Assembly: GCA_963693315.1 (NCBI GenBank)
Contig: OY856187.1
Span: 74,903,394 to 74,967,393, forward strand
From: Diogma glabrata
Taxonomy: Eukaryota; Arthropoda; Insecta; Diptera; Cylindrotomidae
Direction: 5' to 3'
Length of the DNA stretch: 64,000 bases
Part shown: positions 1-12,285 of the stretch, piece after piece
How the letters are laid out: each line of letters starts with the position of its first letter
How positions within the stretch are numbered: position 1 is the stretch's first letter
Notes under the pieces: generated by a model
The model's database searches: none
Told to the model about the DNA's origin: nothing
The model's input: only the letters and a program-made list of their open reading frames with translations
Position numbers and translations under genes: made by a program

Positions 1-1969
1 GACAATGAACTTTGTAATGAAGAGCTTTCTCATTGGCAAACCAATGAGAATGGCATAGCAGGATGCGTACCTAGAGTAATTTAACGCCTTAACGACTAAA
101 GCTCAGTCATCGTGGATTTGAAAGATTGTTACCTTGTAGCGTTCGGTCGTCTACAATGGTTTTTTACTTTACTGCATTTGATGGGTAAATATATTTTTAC
201 TTGTATATATATTATAACTATATTTATTCTTAATTCACGCACTATATATGAACGAAAGAAAATTCCATCTGTTGAGTGTATTTTAAAATAATCCTTTTTA
301 ATCTAAATGCAATCGAAATTGCATTAATCAACATTTGTTAATCAGTTTTGGTTAATTGTATTTCATAACTTGAACAATAAAAGTTAAAATTAAATTATTT
401 AAAAATACACAGTGGAATATAATCCGGTAATTTTCATGATTGCCTAAATAAAACCGGAGTTGTGTGTCGTGTACAATATAAATAAAAGCCAAGGTATGTT
501 CTACTTCATATGATTTGTAAAAGTTTTATATATTCAAGATAGTTTTTCTAAGACTTTCTTTTAATTTTCTTGGCTTTAGAAGCACGCGCGAAAACATCCA
601 CGTTCAGAAAATAATAAACTAGGATAGTTTCCAAGATAAAATAGACGCGTTGTTTCTTGGTATTGTTTGGCTTGAAACTTTTTACAAAAGCAAAAACTGT
701 AAGTAGTTCTTATAATTTTATATTGTGACGCCGTTTTGTTTGGCTGGAAAATACAGGTAGGAAACTGTACACGGCATAAGACAACGGAGCGAATCAAGCT
801 AGGAATTTTTTTTGGTTTATACTCTTAGTATTATAGCCACAACTCAATATATAAATTACGTAGGCAGAAGAGTTTTCTTAAAGGTCGCATCAAATTAGAT
901 AAAAATTGAAGATACGGTACGGTATGGTTATCAAAAAAAGAGTAGTTAAATTTAATGTTACTCTTGTAACGAATTAACGGATTAACCAGCTGATTAGTTG
1001 TGAATGCATTTATATATATGTATATATTTTGTTAAATCATCGTTGTTATTAATTAATTTATTATATATCTGTATATATTTACACGTTAGATAAATTTATA
1101 TATTTTAAATTTTTCTTTATCTACATATTACATACTCAATTTTATATAGAAATTAAGATAGTAGGTTGTGTCTCGAGAACGCCATAGTATTTGCAATTGA
1201 TTTAAATTATTAGTACTTTTAAGTTTGCATGATATTTTCTAAGAACTTTTAAAAAATGTATAATTATATCAATGCTTTATGTTTCCTTATGTAACTAAAT
1301 CATATATGAACATAATTAGGTGTTTAGTTTAAGAATGTCGTTTTACATTTTTGCGTATAATATATCGGTATTCATATATATTTATAATTACATTTATTTA
1401 CATGTATAATTAATTATTTCGATAATCAAAATATATAAACGATTAATATTTTTCAATAGCTACTTTTTTTGATAATTTTTACACTAAAGCGTTTAGGCTG
1501 AATGTTTTTGTTTACAGCAACGGGGCATTGTTCTAGATAGTTATAGTGAAGTGGAAATGAGCGAATAAGAGTTTTTTTTGATTATGTGATTCAAGGTTTT
1601 TCGGAGCTCCATGCAATTGTGGGATTTCCTCGGATGGAGGAAATCAAATAAGGTTCTGGGAGGGTTTGAAAAGAATGATCATCATCATCTGATCATTCAG
1701 GTAACTGGATATCAATATAGTGTCTAAGTGTATATAATAGTGTACCTTCTTCATTCAATGGTTTTATTTTGAGTTTTTTTGTTATTAACCCTATATAATT
1801 AGCAGTACATGCAAGCTCAGAAAGGAGATGGTGGAAGATCACGACCCAGAGGCTGACATCTAGCCGGAAAATGTACTGCCCACCATACAATCCAATCTGA
1901 GATTTCTGTTAATGCATGATAGTTCAAATGCAGTATTCGATACAAAACTCCATCTAGTTTCCAAATACA
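1..1969. other. AT-rich non-coding stretch
   Basis: No coding, RNA or repeat feature is recognisable here. Short open frames on the minus strand near 576-797 and 1693-1890 lack any family motif or splice context and look like chance frames in AT-rich DNA. A small ATC-rich run (tcatcatcatctgatcat) lies near 1678-1697. Confidence 0.6.
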
Positions 1970-1989
1970 ATGTATTTGGAACTATCTGA

Positions 1990-2240
1990 ACTACCATCGT
2001 TACAACCTGCTGCTTCAACACAAATGCAGAAATGTACGCAATTTACAAAAATATACAGAAATGGAAAAAAAAATACAAGTGAAAAAAGGAGACTCTGGCG
2101 ACCCCTTTTGCGAAAGAACCACTATCAGCGCGTCCAACCCCCACAATCATTCCCATGCGCCCACACACTCACGCTTCATCCATGCTAACATTCACCCACA
2201 CATTCAGACTGCGAAGCACGAAGCAAGATAATTAAACTCA
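1990..2240 (-). repeat. Dispersed repeat family A, copy 1
   Basis: This segment is the reverse complement of sequence that recurs at 35.68-36.17 kb and 59.23-59.48 kb. The shared landmarks are a core reading GTCGCCAGAGTCTCC followed by a T-rich run, then a block containing TTTGTGTTGnnGnAGCA, and on the other side a CA/CT-rich tract of 'cacac/tcac' units (2140-2200 here). The copy is diverged and has no reading frame of note. A second CA-rich tract of the same flavour lies at 2805-2915. The class is unknown; a non-autonomous element is likely because coding potential is absent in all copies. Confidence 0.55.
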
Positions 2241-3045
2241 AAGACCCGCAGAAAGTACCGCAAATGGTAGTTATCAAACATAAGTTGCAGTGCTGTCATC
2301 TGATCAATATGATACAGCTTGTGCACCACTGCCATTGCTGGTAAACCGAGAATCAATTCTTAGAGCACGGGAGCACGTCACACGCTATATTGAAAGTCTT
2401 CATTATTCATTTCCCTTTTTCTTTATTAATAACATTTTCAAAATTTATAAAACCATACGTAATCAACCTAAATCACCAAAAAAAGTTATTTACCGTTCAG
2501 AAAAAAATGTTATAATTCATTTGTAAGTCAAACAAATATTTCAAAACCAATTTAATTAAATACCTGTAGTTTACAGTTGGTTAATGTATAATACGGTAAA
2601 TAAATATAAAATATGACCAGAATTTATTTTTTTCCCCTTTTTTTGGTTTTCATATTATTTGGGATTGATTTTTTTAATTACTTAAAAACATAAATCAATA
2701 AATCTAGGTAATAAAATTCAATATAGCAAAAAGAAAATGTATTTGGAAATCTAAGTATTACCTCGGAGCAAAAGTATTTCGATTATAATCATTTCCAATT
2801 TAGACTGAATGTGTCTCGCTACACGCACCGTCAACTCTCACTCACACACAACGACAAGCAAGCCCCCATTCAATCACTTACACACCCTTTCACACGCATT
2901 CACACCTCTACGTTAAAAAAAGTAAATAAAATAAACCAAATTCACTCACACCATGATTATATCCTCCCGGCTTCCAGGTCTTGGGGTCTTAGCCCTCCAT
3001 CAGCAGTGACTATCCCAGCAGGTAAAGTGTTATTCGTAAAACTGC
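2241..3045. other. Non-coding stretch with a CA-rich tract
   Basis: AT-rich DNA with a 'cactcacaca'-type tract at about 2805-2915 that is compositionally like the CA-rich part of repeat family A. The open frame running 2811-3161 is made of this tract and the following minisatellite, so I do not treat it as a gene. Confidence 0.5.
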
Positions 3046-3690
3046 ATAAAGTTTATACAAATGCTGCGTTGAAATTCGGTTGTATCAGCCAGAAATTTAT
3101 AAAAAATGTTGGGTTGAAATTCGGTTGTAATACGGTAGTAATAGCCAAAAATTTTATATAAATGTTGCGTTGAAATTCGGTAATATTAGCCAGAAATTTA
3201 TAAAAAATGTTGGGTTGAAATTCGGTTGTAATACGGTAGTAATAGCCAAAAATTTTATATGAATGTTGCGTTGAAATTTGGTAATATTAGCCAGAAATTT
3301 ATAAAAAATGTTGGGTTGAAATTCGGTTGTAATACGGTAGTAATAGCCAAAAATTTTATATAAATGTTGCGTTGAAAATTAATATTAGCCAGAAATTTAT
3401 AAAAAATGTCGCGTTGAAATTCTTTAATAATAGCAAAAATGTTATATAAATGTTACGTTGAAATTCGATAATATTAGCCAAGAATGCTATATAAATGTTG
3501 CGTTGGAATTCTTTAATAATAGCAAAAATGTTATATAAATGTTGCGTTGAAACTCGGTAATATTAGCCAGAAATTTACAAAAAAATGTTGCGTTGAAATT
3601 CTTTAACAATAGCAAAAAATGTTATATAAATGTTGCGTTGAAATTCGATAATAATAGCCAAGAATGCTATATAAATGTTAGGTAGTAATA
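3046..3690. repeat. Minisatellite with 101-bp higher-order unit
   Basis: A tandem array built from ~50-bp monomers containing TGTTGCGTTGAAATTCGG and an 'AATATTAGCCAGAAATTTATA' type half (two alternating variants). In the first part the two variants form a 101-bp higher-order unit: the word atgttgcgttgaaa starts near 3162, 3263 and 3364. From about 3380 on the alternation breaks down into single diverged ~50-bp monomers. Non-coding. Confidence 0.85.
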
Positions 3691-5639
3691 TTGCGCCGCA
3701 ATCACTAAGGCGATTACTGATAACCACCGTAAGAATCCAGCATGGTAATAGTCATCAAGAATCCACCAACATCCAGATGGTAATGAAGGTCAACAATTAG
3801 TCAAATCCAAATGGTAATAATATTCAACAATCAGCAAACATTAACTGGTACTAATTTTTGATCACCCCCGCAAACAACGGTCATGTAAACAAAATCATGG
3901 TCGTTTTCACAAAAAAAATACAAATTAAATGTGTTTGATTTTCACAATGACTTTCAGTTTATTCTGTTTGGTTTCAATCTCATCCGTTACATGAGGGACA
4001 TCGAAGAACTTAATTTTATGGTTTAGCGTTATGACCAAACTATGGAGTCTATTTCTTTTCTTAATTTATATTTTTCAAATATCCTAGATCGAGTTTTATT
4101 ACATGTTTTATTTCAATTAAAAATTAGTACAGCAACACAGAGAATTTGTTCTTGTTGTTTTTTTTAAGATACACCAGTTTTAAGCAACAACCTTCTCTAA
4201 TCTTGTTCAAGGACGATACAAACATTCAGATAATTTTTTTTTTCTTAGTGTTCTATTGATGGACAAAACTTACACCAAAATTAATTTAACAACTAAGTTA
4301 ACTTACTAATTTGCACATAAAGGATTCGAGTTTATCAAACAAATTAAATGAATTCTACTAGTAAATTTATGCTAAACAAATTTTGTTACCTTGACTAACA
4401 ATTCCGGCTAAAATATTCTATTTAACGAATAGCGGAACATTCGTGATTATGAATTTATTTACATAAAACAACTAATAACTTTCTCAGCCGAGTACATTAA
4501 CAGCATTGCATATCTAACAAATTTCATTTTTCACAATTATTAATTTGGCTAATTATCGCCAGAACAAATTTCATTTTTTTTGTTAAAACATTTGTACAAA
4601 CAAAAATCACAATCACTGTCGTTCTGTCAAAAAACAGCAAACCACAAAAAAAAGTAATAGACCAAGAGATAAGAGACATTGACCGACAAGGTCATTTTAA
4701 TTAATGCAAACGAAATTTGGTTTTTTTATTTTCAAATTTTCTAACACGGCACGAACATATAAACTTTTACTAAATTGAACTAATAAATTAATTTAAATAA
4801 AAAAATTGGACTAATTAAACTATGTTAAAATTTTTGAATTAATTAAAAATTGTGTTACTTAAATTTTAAGAGAAATACGTGAATACAAAATATATTCCAC
4901 AATTTTGTTATTCACGAGAATGATTTACAAGACATAAGGGAGAAAAGATCGTATAGTCATCTCTTTTATAGTAATTTTAATATCGAAAAATATCGCTACC
5001 AATTGCGTAGTAGGGGAAACATGCAAAAGCGTTAGTACATTTTCCGCTTCAAAACAATTACTGATTGTTATTTTGTAATACAAAAATGGCAAGATGACTT
5101 CACGAAGCAAACCATTTCCAACGCATTGGAAGGAAATATTAACATATGAGAATGGATTAAACGTAAGTTTAACCGATTTTATGATGTTTATGTATTATGA
5201 AATAATAGCTTAAAACAGTATTACAGTAAAATTGAGATTTATAACGGAAAGTGAAATTGTTAACATTAACCATATAAGAAATTTACTATTTTTTTTGCGA
5301 AGATAATGAACAAAACGGTCTGTGGAATAATAGTTTTTAAATATTGAAACGTTTGGACAAATATGCACAGCTGCTCGAGGTTTGAAAACATTTTAGAGCA
5401 ACTACGGTTAAGGTCCGGAGAATTCAAATTTTGGTAGTACGGTGAAATAACGCTGGTGAAAACGCAGTGTGAACCAATAATAGGATATTGTAAAGGAAAT
5501 ATTATTGTTAATGGTTTTATGCTAAGAACAAATTTATGTAACGGAAACTATATAAAAATATGAACATAGATTGTGGAGGAATGAGAAACTATTATGAACT
5601 ACGTGTGGTAAGCAAAATTGTGAATTATGAGAAAACAGA
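3691..5639. other. AT-rich non-coding stretch
   Basis: A loose run of 'atggtaataatcaacaatc'-like words follows the minisatellite to about 3860. The rest shows no gene, repeat or structured element I can support. The minus-strand frame at 4925-5110 has no recognisable motif. Confidence 0.5.
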
Positions 5640-7600
5640 TACTATATGAAGAGGGAACTTTACGGCACTACATTATCATACTCCAGTCTACATTACAACT
5701 TCTGGACTGGACTTCAACATGCTGACTCAGCTAGTCGATAAACCAATTCGCATTCCTGACATTAGCAGTCACACCTCCCATCTTTTGGATTTATGCCTTT
5801 CTACTCACCCCGAAATATAGGAAAATGGCCGATACGCCTATTGGCTAATCTAATCACTGCCTGGTGAGGGCAGAATTCAAAACCAAACCATCTGTAATAA
5901 ATAATACTCTACATCCACAAAATTTATGCAATTATAGGAATGTGAGCTGGCGTGCTATGAACGACTTTTAGACCAATCTTAACTGGACTAGTTTATCTGC
6001 AGATAAAAACGTAGATTCAATTGCGCTGAGAATAACATCCGTCATTCGATCGGCATTGAATGTTTTATTCTATCATTCATTCAAAAATTGAAGACCTCAA
6101 ACACCTCATGGATTAATGAAACCTACCGTTCAGCAATTGCCGGACGCCAAACAAAGAGCTCACGCACAGTTTCAACAAACACCTACCGCTAACAATTGTG
6201 AACGTCTGATGTTCGCCCTAAAAAATACTAAAAATGTCATAAACAATGCCAAACAGTTAGACGAGCCCGTGACAAAATAAGAGAATACTGAACTGTAATA
6301 ATAACCCGAAATTTTTATGGTCATTTGCTAGCTTGGTACAAAGAAATTTCATGGGAAAAAACAAAAAGTCATCACATTGTTCTATCAAACAGTTTTTTTT
6401 CGCACCTGAGTTGTATCAAAGGTTCCTAAAGAGTTAAGCGTAAACAAGTCAGTGGGTCCAGACGGTATACCAGCCATCTTACGTAGAAACTGTCATCAGC
6501 TAAACCATTATATAGACTATTCCACGTCTCTATGGCAACTTGCACTTTTCCATCGTTTTGCACTTTTGCATCGCTTTAGATATCTCCAAAGGATTTGACC
6601 GTGTCTGACATTCACTGCTTGTTAAATTAACGGTATTGGGTATTGCACTAGCTTCTTTCCTGGATTAAGAGCTTTCTAAAGAACCAAAAAATTCAGGTAG
6701 TTGTCGATGGTGCAACCTCTTACTTCCATGTTCTTGATGCTGGTGTTACCCAAGGATCCGTTCTACCTCCCATCCTATTCTTGATTTTCATAAACGATTT
6801 TTTTACCTATTTACTTTTAATCTAGTTCATTCGTACTCGGATGATAGCACTTTATTCTCTGGTTCCCCCATCAATGCAATCACAGTCTCTCTAAAACAAG
6901 ATGAAATGATGGCATTCTTTCACAGGTCATCAATACTATCCTTTAATGGAGGAAAACTAGCTGGGCCGAGTTCAATACATCTAAATTTCAATCATGTTTT
7001 AACCCACATAAACGCGACAGACCGGACTTTTCACCCAGCTCACCGTTCTAGAAATAGCTTCCAAACTTTCTTGCGAAGACTATATTTACTCAACACCAGA
7101 ACTGCAGCTTAATGTTTAGATATTCTAAGAAGGAGCAAATTCAACTTTACTCCTTCTGAACTGCTGAATTGCATCTATGGGTAGAGGCAGCAAGAACTTA
7201 TTTAGTCGCATTCGATAGAATTCAGCGCCTAGGGTGCAAGTTAATTGACGATGCTAATCTAACAAACTCTCTGGATACCCTCAACCATAGATGCAATAAC
7301 GAGACCCTCTGTGTATTTTACAAATACTAATATGGTAAGTATTCTTTTCTCGCACTACTCTTCTAGCAATAAACTCCCATGAGCACTCGTTTGAATCATT
7401 CTTTGGCCAATCTGAACAATATGTCTCGACTTAATTTTCCACGAACAACCTCTTTATGGAATTCTCTAGAATCCTCTGTTTTTCCGCTTAGCTACAACCT
7501 ACAGAAACTAACTCTCTTACATTGAAAGTTTTAACATCCCACTTGCACATTTCTTTTCTTTCCCTCTACCATCCCTTCCATCCCTTTCAAATCTTGCTCG
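5640..7600 (+). pseudogene. Decayed non-LTR retrotransposon (EN + RT), copy A
   Basis: A jockey/CR1-type LINE remnant readable only across several frames. In order: the end of the AP-type endonuclease at about 5722-5880, with an LTQLVDKP...HTSHLLDLCLS segment typical of this domain; a linker with SWINETYRSAIAGRQ near 6108-6150; the reverse-transcriptase block SVGPDGIP at 6448-6476; GVTQGSVLPP at 6743-6772; the catalytic box YSDD at 6834-6845; and the C-terminal region with DANLTNSLDTL (about 7250) and LWNSLE (7451-7471). Several frameshifts and stops separate these, so it is dead. The 5' part and any poly(A) tail are not visible. The 3' end matches the fragment at 11.1 kb, so both belong to one family. 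Confidence 0.85.
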
Positions 7601-8399
7601 TTCACTTTTCACTGTTCTCCACGTAATTACTGTTGTGCCTGCATTATGAGTCTGTGTTCACGCGTAACGTTCCGAAAAAAGAAAACGAACTTTTTTCATT
7701 CAACTTGAAAAGGGTATTATCAAACTATTGCGGAAAGTCCTCGAGGTTGAAAAAACATCGATGGTATAAGCGATGTATCGGAAAACATCGATGCAGGGTT
7801 CCGATGTCTTACATCGAATAAAAACGTCGACGTATTTTTAATTGCACATCTAGTAGAAAATAAAAAATGTGTCTCAGCAACACATAGATACCTTTTAAGT
7901 CCTAAGTCCCACAACAACATGCGTTCTGAGGTGATCGTGATGGTGGACGCTTTTTTTAAATGTTTGTGAATTGAAGGCACTCGAGACCATTGATTCAGGC
8001 GAAGCATTCCATTTTTACGATGTTACCATTTTTACGCACAAAGAAGTCCCTTTGCATTTTGTAATCTCGACAGTTTGACTGTTTGCACTTTGCACATTGT
8101 ATGACTTTTATGACTAGGATCTTCTGTTGTGTTATGAATCTTTCCTAGACTAATATTTTTAGTAACGTCATTACAATACAACAAATGAAATTGCGGTCGT
8201 TTTTTTAAGTTGTAAATTGAAAATGTATATGTATGTGATTGTATTTGTAAATATTTCGTCCATTTTTTCGCCATTTTCTTAATGATACAATTTAACTGAA
8301 AGCAAATCAGATATCAAAATATTAAATATTTGGCTTGCTTATAAAAAATAACATTAATCATAATTTTCTTAAAATTATAAAAAAAAAATAATTTAAATA
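7601..8399. other. Non-coding stretch with two repeat scraps
   Basis: About 7755-7830 is dense in the word acatcgatg/catcgatg, a short imperfect repeat also faintly seen at 15700-15745. At 7867-7950, minus strand, lies an ~85-bp segment matching the 3' part of the poly(A)-tailed retroposon at 40.4 kb. Minus-strand open frames at 7720-8007 and 8032-8274 are built on these repeats and carry no domain I recognise. Confidence 0.5.
7867..7950 (-). repeat. Fragment related to the 40.4-kb retroposon 3' region
   Basis: Read on the minus strand, the segment starts GCGTCCA, continues AGAACGCATGTTGTTGTGGG and CTTAAAAGGTA, and ends in a small hairpin, ATGTGT...ACACAT. The same order of words occurs on the plus strand at 40400-40480. 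There it lies ~30 bp from an A20 tail, so this copy is probably the 3' end of a dispersed retroposon that has lost its tail. Confidence 0.65.
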
Positions 8400-8900
8400 A
8401 CAGTAAGCCGACCTCAAACAAGGCAAACAAAAGAAATTAACAAATATTATAATTTTTTTAAATCACTAAAATAAAATAATTATTCAAAGTGCCTGTTTGT
8501 TTTTTGTGTTTTTTTTTTCGAAAAATTTATTTCGCGCATAATTTTAGATGAAAATAAGATAAAATGCATCAATTTTATACTACTAAGACCATTTCTCATA
8601 AAAAGTTAAATCAACGCCATTTTATAAAATATAAAAATACATTTTTATTCAAACACTTTCTAATTTTTGTTTATTATTATTATTATTATTACATACATTC
8701 CGCTTCGTTTCGTTTTTTTTTAAGTAAAACATGCGGCTGACATGTGTGTGTGTACATCTTCGAATGCGTTTTATAATATTTGCTCGGTGCACATCATGTA
8801 TATAACATGTATTATGCACAATTTTGTGCTTTGGGATTTTGTAACCTGTTCACTTAATGCGTATTTTATGCATTTTTTGTTGACTTTTTTATATAAATTT
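8400..8900 (+). repeat. Dispersed repeat family B, copy 1 (uninterrupted)
   Basis: Matches 31735-31877 plus 34255-34600 in the same orientation. Shared landmarks are CTAAAATnAATnATTCAAAGTGC at the left, GATGnAAATAA...ATCAATTT in the middle, a TTATTATTATTATTA run, CGCTTCGTTT, GGCTGACATGTGTGTG, and several nested GTGCACAT / ATGCACAATTTTGTGC half-palindromes at the right. The other copy is split by a hAT-like insertion; this one is not, so the stretch around 8546-8575 is the empty-site equivalent. No coding capacity is visible. Confidence 0.75.
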
Positions 8901-9527
8901 CGAGATTTTTTCTTTTAACTAATACTTGAAACTATGTTAAAATTGCATAATTTAATTTATTATATTTTATTTTTGTATAATAATGTAACTTCTTTCTTTT
9001 GTCTTTCAAATCATTTTGTTTTCATTTCTATAGCACAATAAAGCCAGCTTTGATAACTATTTATCATTATCAATTAAAATCATAGCTTTTGTTTCTGTTT
9101 TTAATAATAATAATATTTTGTTTATTTCTTTTATTTTTTTTGCACAAAATAATTAATAATTGAAATAACATGCTGGCAAAATTATCAATATTCTTAATAA
9201 TATTAATTTTTAGGAAACTTAGTCTTGTTTTTTGTATCCAGATAATTCAAGTTTTTTGAAAATCCTGTATATAAAAACAAGATAAATGATAAGAACAAAT
9301 AAACATTTTTTCTATAGGGACCGTGCATTGCTATTTGATTCGACCGTCGCGCTTTAAGTGTTAGAGTCTGTAAGTATTGGTTCTTTTTTTCAACCAATTA
9401 CACGTTAAACAAATTTTATGATCTAGTATTCCTTGCAAATTATTCGATTATTTTGTTGTTTGTGAAAATATTAAAATGAAAATAAAGTAAATTAGGCACT
9501 AATTATGCGACATTTTATACAATATAC
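8901..9527. other. AT-rich non-coding stretch
   Basis: Nothing recognisable. The minus-strand frame at 9203-9397 is low-complexity and has no family signature. Confidence 0.5.
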
Positions 9528-10899
9528 GAGCAATTTCACGAAGATTCAACATCGTTTTGACTTGACCCCTTTTAATTTTGATTATTTTTTGTTTATAGAT
9601 AGTCTTTGATAAATAAAAAATACAAGTTCTCTTAGAATTTTTTTTTCGACCAGGGGACTTCACAGGGTGCCCCTCAATTTTTGTTATTTTGTGATGTGAG
9701 TGCATTTTGACGAGCGATTGTAGAAAAACTACTCAATCGATTTTCATAAATGATATGTCGTTGAATAGGTATTAGAACAAAGTTTTTAAAAATGTACACT
9801 GTTAATTTTTTGAAATAATTTTTAACGGTGTAACATAAGAAAAAAATGGTGTAATTGAAAAAAAGATGGCATTAACTTTTTTTTTTTTTTTTTTAAAACT
9901 AAATTGAAGCTTATTTTATATCTAACCACTTGTGAAAGTTTAGGACTAGCGTCATTTTTTGTTTTAGAGATAAAATTCGTTGTGCATATGACTGTCGGGA
10001 ATCAGTTTTTTTTGTTCTGAAGAAAAATTATAAAAATGGCGATGTTTAGATTCAGATTTTTTTTTATGTTAAATATCAAATATTTTATTATTAAATGAAC
10101 TTTTTAAAAAGCGATTTCAGTCAAGTTCAGCAAAATTTTGCGACATTTTGACTCGACCCTTTTTAATTTGGTCTATTTTATATTTAAAAAAATTCTACTT
10201 GAAGCCGTATTTTTCATTTATCAAAGGCTATCTATAAACCGAATATAGACCAAAATAGACCAAATTAAAAAGGGTCAAGTCAAAATGTCGCAAAATTTTG
10301 CTGAACTTGACTGAAATTGCTTTTTAAAAAGTTCATTTAATAATAAAATATTTGATATTTAACATAAAAAAAAAATCTGAATCTAAAAATCGCCATTTTT
10401 ATATTTTTTCTTCAGAACAAAAAAAACTGATTCCCGACAGTCATATGCACAACGAATTTTATCTCTAAAACAAAAATGATGCTAGTCCTAAACTTTCACA
10501 AGTTGTTAGATATAAAATAAGCTTCAATTTAGTTTTAAAAAAAAAAAAAGTTAATGCCATCTTTTTTTCAATTACACCATTTTTTTCTTATGTTACACCG
10601 TTAAAAATTATTTCAAAAAATTAACAGTGTACATTTTTAAAAACTTTGTTCTAATACCTATTCAACGACATATCATTTATGAAAATCGATTGAGTAGTTT
10701 TTCTACAATCGCTCGTCAAAATGCACTCACATCACAAAATAACAAAAATTGAGGGGCACCCTGTGAAGTCCCCTGGTCGAAAAAAAAAATTCTAAGAGAA
10801 CTTGTATTTTTTATTTATCAAAGACTATCTATAAACAAAAAATAATCAAAATTAAAAGGGGTCAAGTCAAAACGATGTTGAATCTTCGTGAAATTGCTC
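9528..10899. mobile_element. Near-perfect 1.37-kb palindrome (650-bp inverted arms)
   Basis: The left arm (about 9528-10179) and right arm (about 10252-10899) are reverse complements with only scattered mismatches, separated by a 72-bp loop. The outer boundary is sharp: GAGCAATTTCACGAAGATTC on the left is matched by its complement ending at 10899, and the flanks beyond do not match. The words TTTATCAAAG(A/G)CTATCTATAA and AAGGGGTCAAGTCAAAA occur both at the arm ends and next to the loop, so each arm carries related sequence at both ends. No transposase frame is present. It is best seen as a non-autonomous foldback-type element; an assembly artefact is the alternative. Confidence 0.8.
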
Positions 10900-11069
10900 A
10901 TACATAAATATTTATTAAAGTTTACGCAACAGGAACGGAGATTTTTAATAATACTAAAGAAAAAGTACGATTTGATTTAATATATGTAAAACGACAAACG
11001 TCAAACTAATTTCAAATAGAACCAAAAGTTTGTATACTCAACACTTGGCGCGTAACAATCAGATACGCA

Positions 11070-11480
11070 CGATCCCTATGGTAACAGATGAAAATGTGAA
11101 AATGTCTAGAGACTGTCCAACGGAAAGCAATTAAATTGATCGGCGATTCAAATCTTACAAACGAGCTTGATTCGTTACAGCATAGAAGAAATGTCGCTGA
11201 TTTGACGATATTTTACAAGTACATTATGCATGAGTACTCTTCAGAGGAGATCAAATTAATACTACCCAAACCCGCTATTTTTTATCGTTCAACCAGAGCA
11301 TCAGCCATGGCCCACCCATTCACCGTTCAAATAACAAAATGTAGAATTGTCGCCTTTAAACGTGATTTTTTCAACCGTGTTTCTTATCTTTGGAATTCCT
11401 TGCCCTTATGGGTTTTCCCTGATTATTTTAATCCCCAACTTTTTACAGTCCATGTCCACCAATTTTTTAAAGAAACATAA
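11070..11480 (+). pseudogene. LINE 3' fragment (RT C-terminus), copy B
   Basis: The frame from about 11100 to 11480 reads through the C-terminal region of a non-LTR reverse transcriptase: TVQRKAIKLIGDSNLTN, then LQHRRNVADLTIFYKY, an R-TR-A--HPF segment, and LWNSLP before the stop. The same order of words, DANLTNSLDTL and LWNSLE, closes the decayed LINE at 5.6-7.6 kb, so the two are the same family. The catalytic RT core is missing, consistent with 5' truncation on insertion. No poly(A) tail is visible after the stop. Confidence 0.85.
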
Positions 11481-11704
11481 TCCTATCCACAATCCACAGT
11501 TGGCATGGTATCTTCGGATATTCAGAGACGTAAATTTATAATTTATTTAAATTAACACTAAACATGTCTAACTTAGTATAAAAAAAAATTGTAGTGGATA
11601 TGGTATTTTCATATAATTTTACAAACTTCTTAAAACAAAGCAACCATGAAAAAATGGAATACAAATTTCGAACGTCATGTTGTCGATTTCTAATTTTATA
11701 ATTT

Positions 11705-11945
11705 AAAATAAATATCGTTTTTCGGCAAACGGCTGTAAAGTTTAACTTTACTGCCGCTGGGGAGTAGCTAAAGTCTTACTTTTTAGCCGGCGGCTGCAAA
11801 AGTAACGCCATTTTTACTTTATCTGCCGGGGGCTGTAAAGTAACTTTCATATTTTTACGGGGGCTGTAAAGTAATTTTCATCGTTTTACGGCGGCTGTTA
11901 AGTAATTTTTATATTTTTACGGCGGCAGTAAAGTAAAGTAACATG
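11705..11945. repeat. GC-rich 31-bp minisatellite
   Basis: Tandem units of the form GG(C/G)GGCTGTAAAGTAA followed by a T-rich half ending TTTTTAC. The clearest three are 31 bp each from about 11827, preceded by three more diverged units. G/C-rich blocks stand out from the AT-rich surroundings. Non-coding. Confidence 0.8.
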
Positions 11946-12107
11946 ATATTATTAATTTGTTCAAAACAGAATGCATTTCAGTTCATTTTAATGAATTAAA
12001 ATCAAAAAAAATTAATTTCAGAAAATTTATTACCTAGAACATATTTATACAAAATTTGATGCATTATATTCATATTTTTAAACAAATTTAAACGTTTGCC
12101 GAAAAAA

Positions 12108-12240
12108 TAGTGTATTGAATTCGGAGCTAAAGTGACTTTTTGTGATTCGTCTATAATTGTCGGCCTTCCTACGGTCGGCCGCCAAACTATAGACTCAACA
12201 CAAAAAGTACGACTTTAGCTCCTAATTCAATAATATACTA
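12108..12240. mobile_element. Palindromic miniature element, copy 1
   Basis: An imperfect palindrome: ATTGAATTCGGAGCTAAAGT and ACTTTTTGTG on the left are mirrored by ACACAAAAAGT and ACTTTAGCTCCTAATTCAAT on the right, around a GTCGGCC...GGTCGGCC centre. A diverged second copy lies at 14806-14940, so this is a family, not a chance hairpin. No coding. Confidence 0.75.
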
Positions 12241-12285
12241 TTATATATTTACTATCATAGAAAAAATTGGATTTCCTACGCGAGA

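Noticed and set aside
2811..3161. 116-codon plus-strand open frame
   Set aside because: Composed of a CA-rich tract and minisatellite units (repeated KFGC-like words); no conserved protein features.
8032..8274. 80-codon minus-strand open frame with a Cys/His-containing segment
   Set aside because: Considered as a zinc-finger transposon protein, but the Cys/His spacing fits no finger class and it adjoins a retroposon scrap.
9499..9705. 68-codon minus-strand open frame at the edge of the palindrome
   Set aside because: The mirrored arm carries the same sequence, and neither copy has a motif; more likely repeat sequence than a gene.
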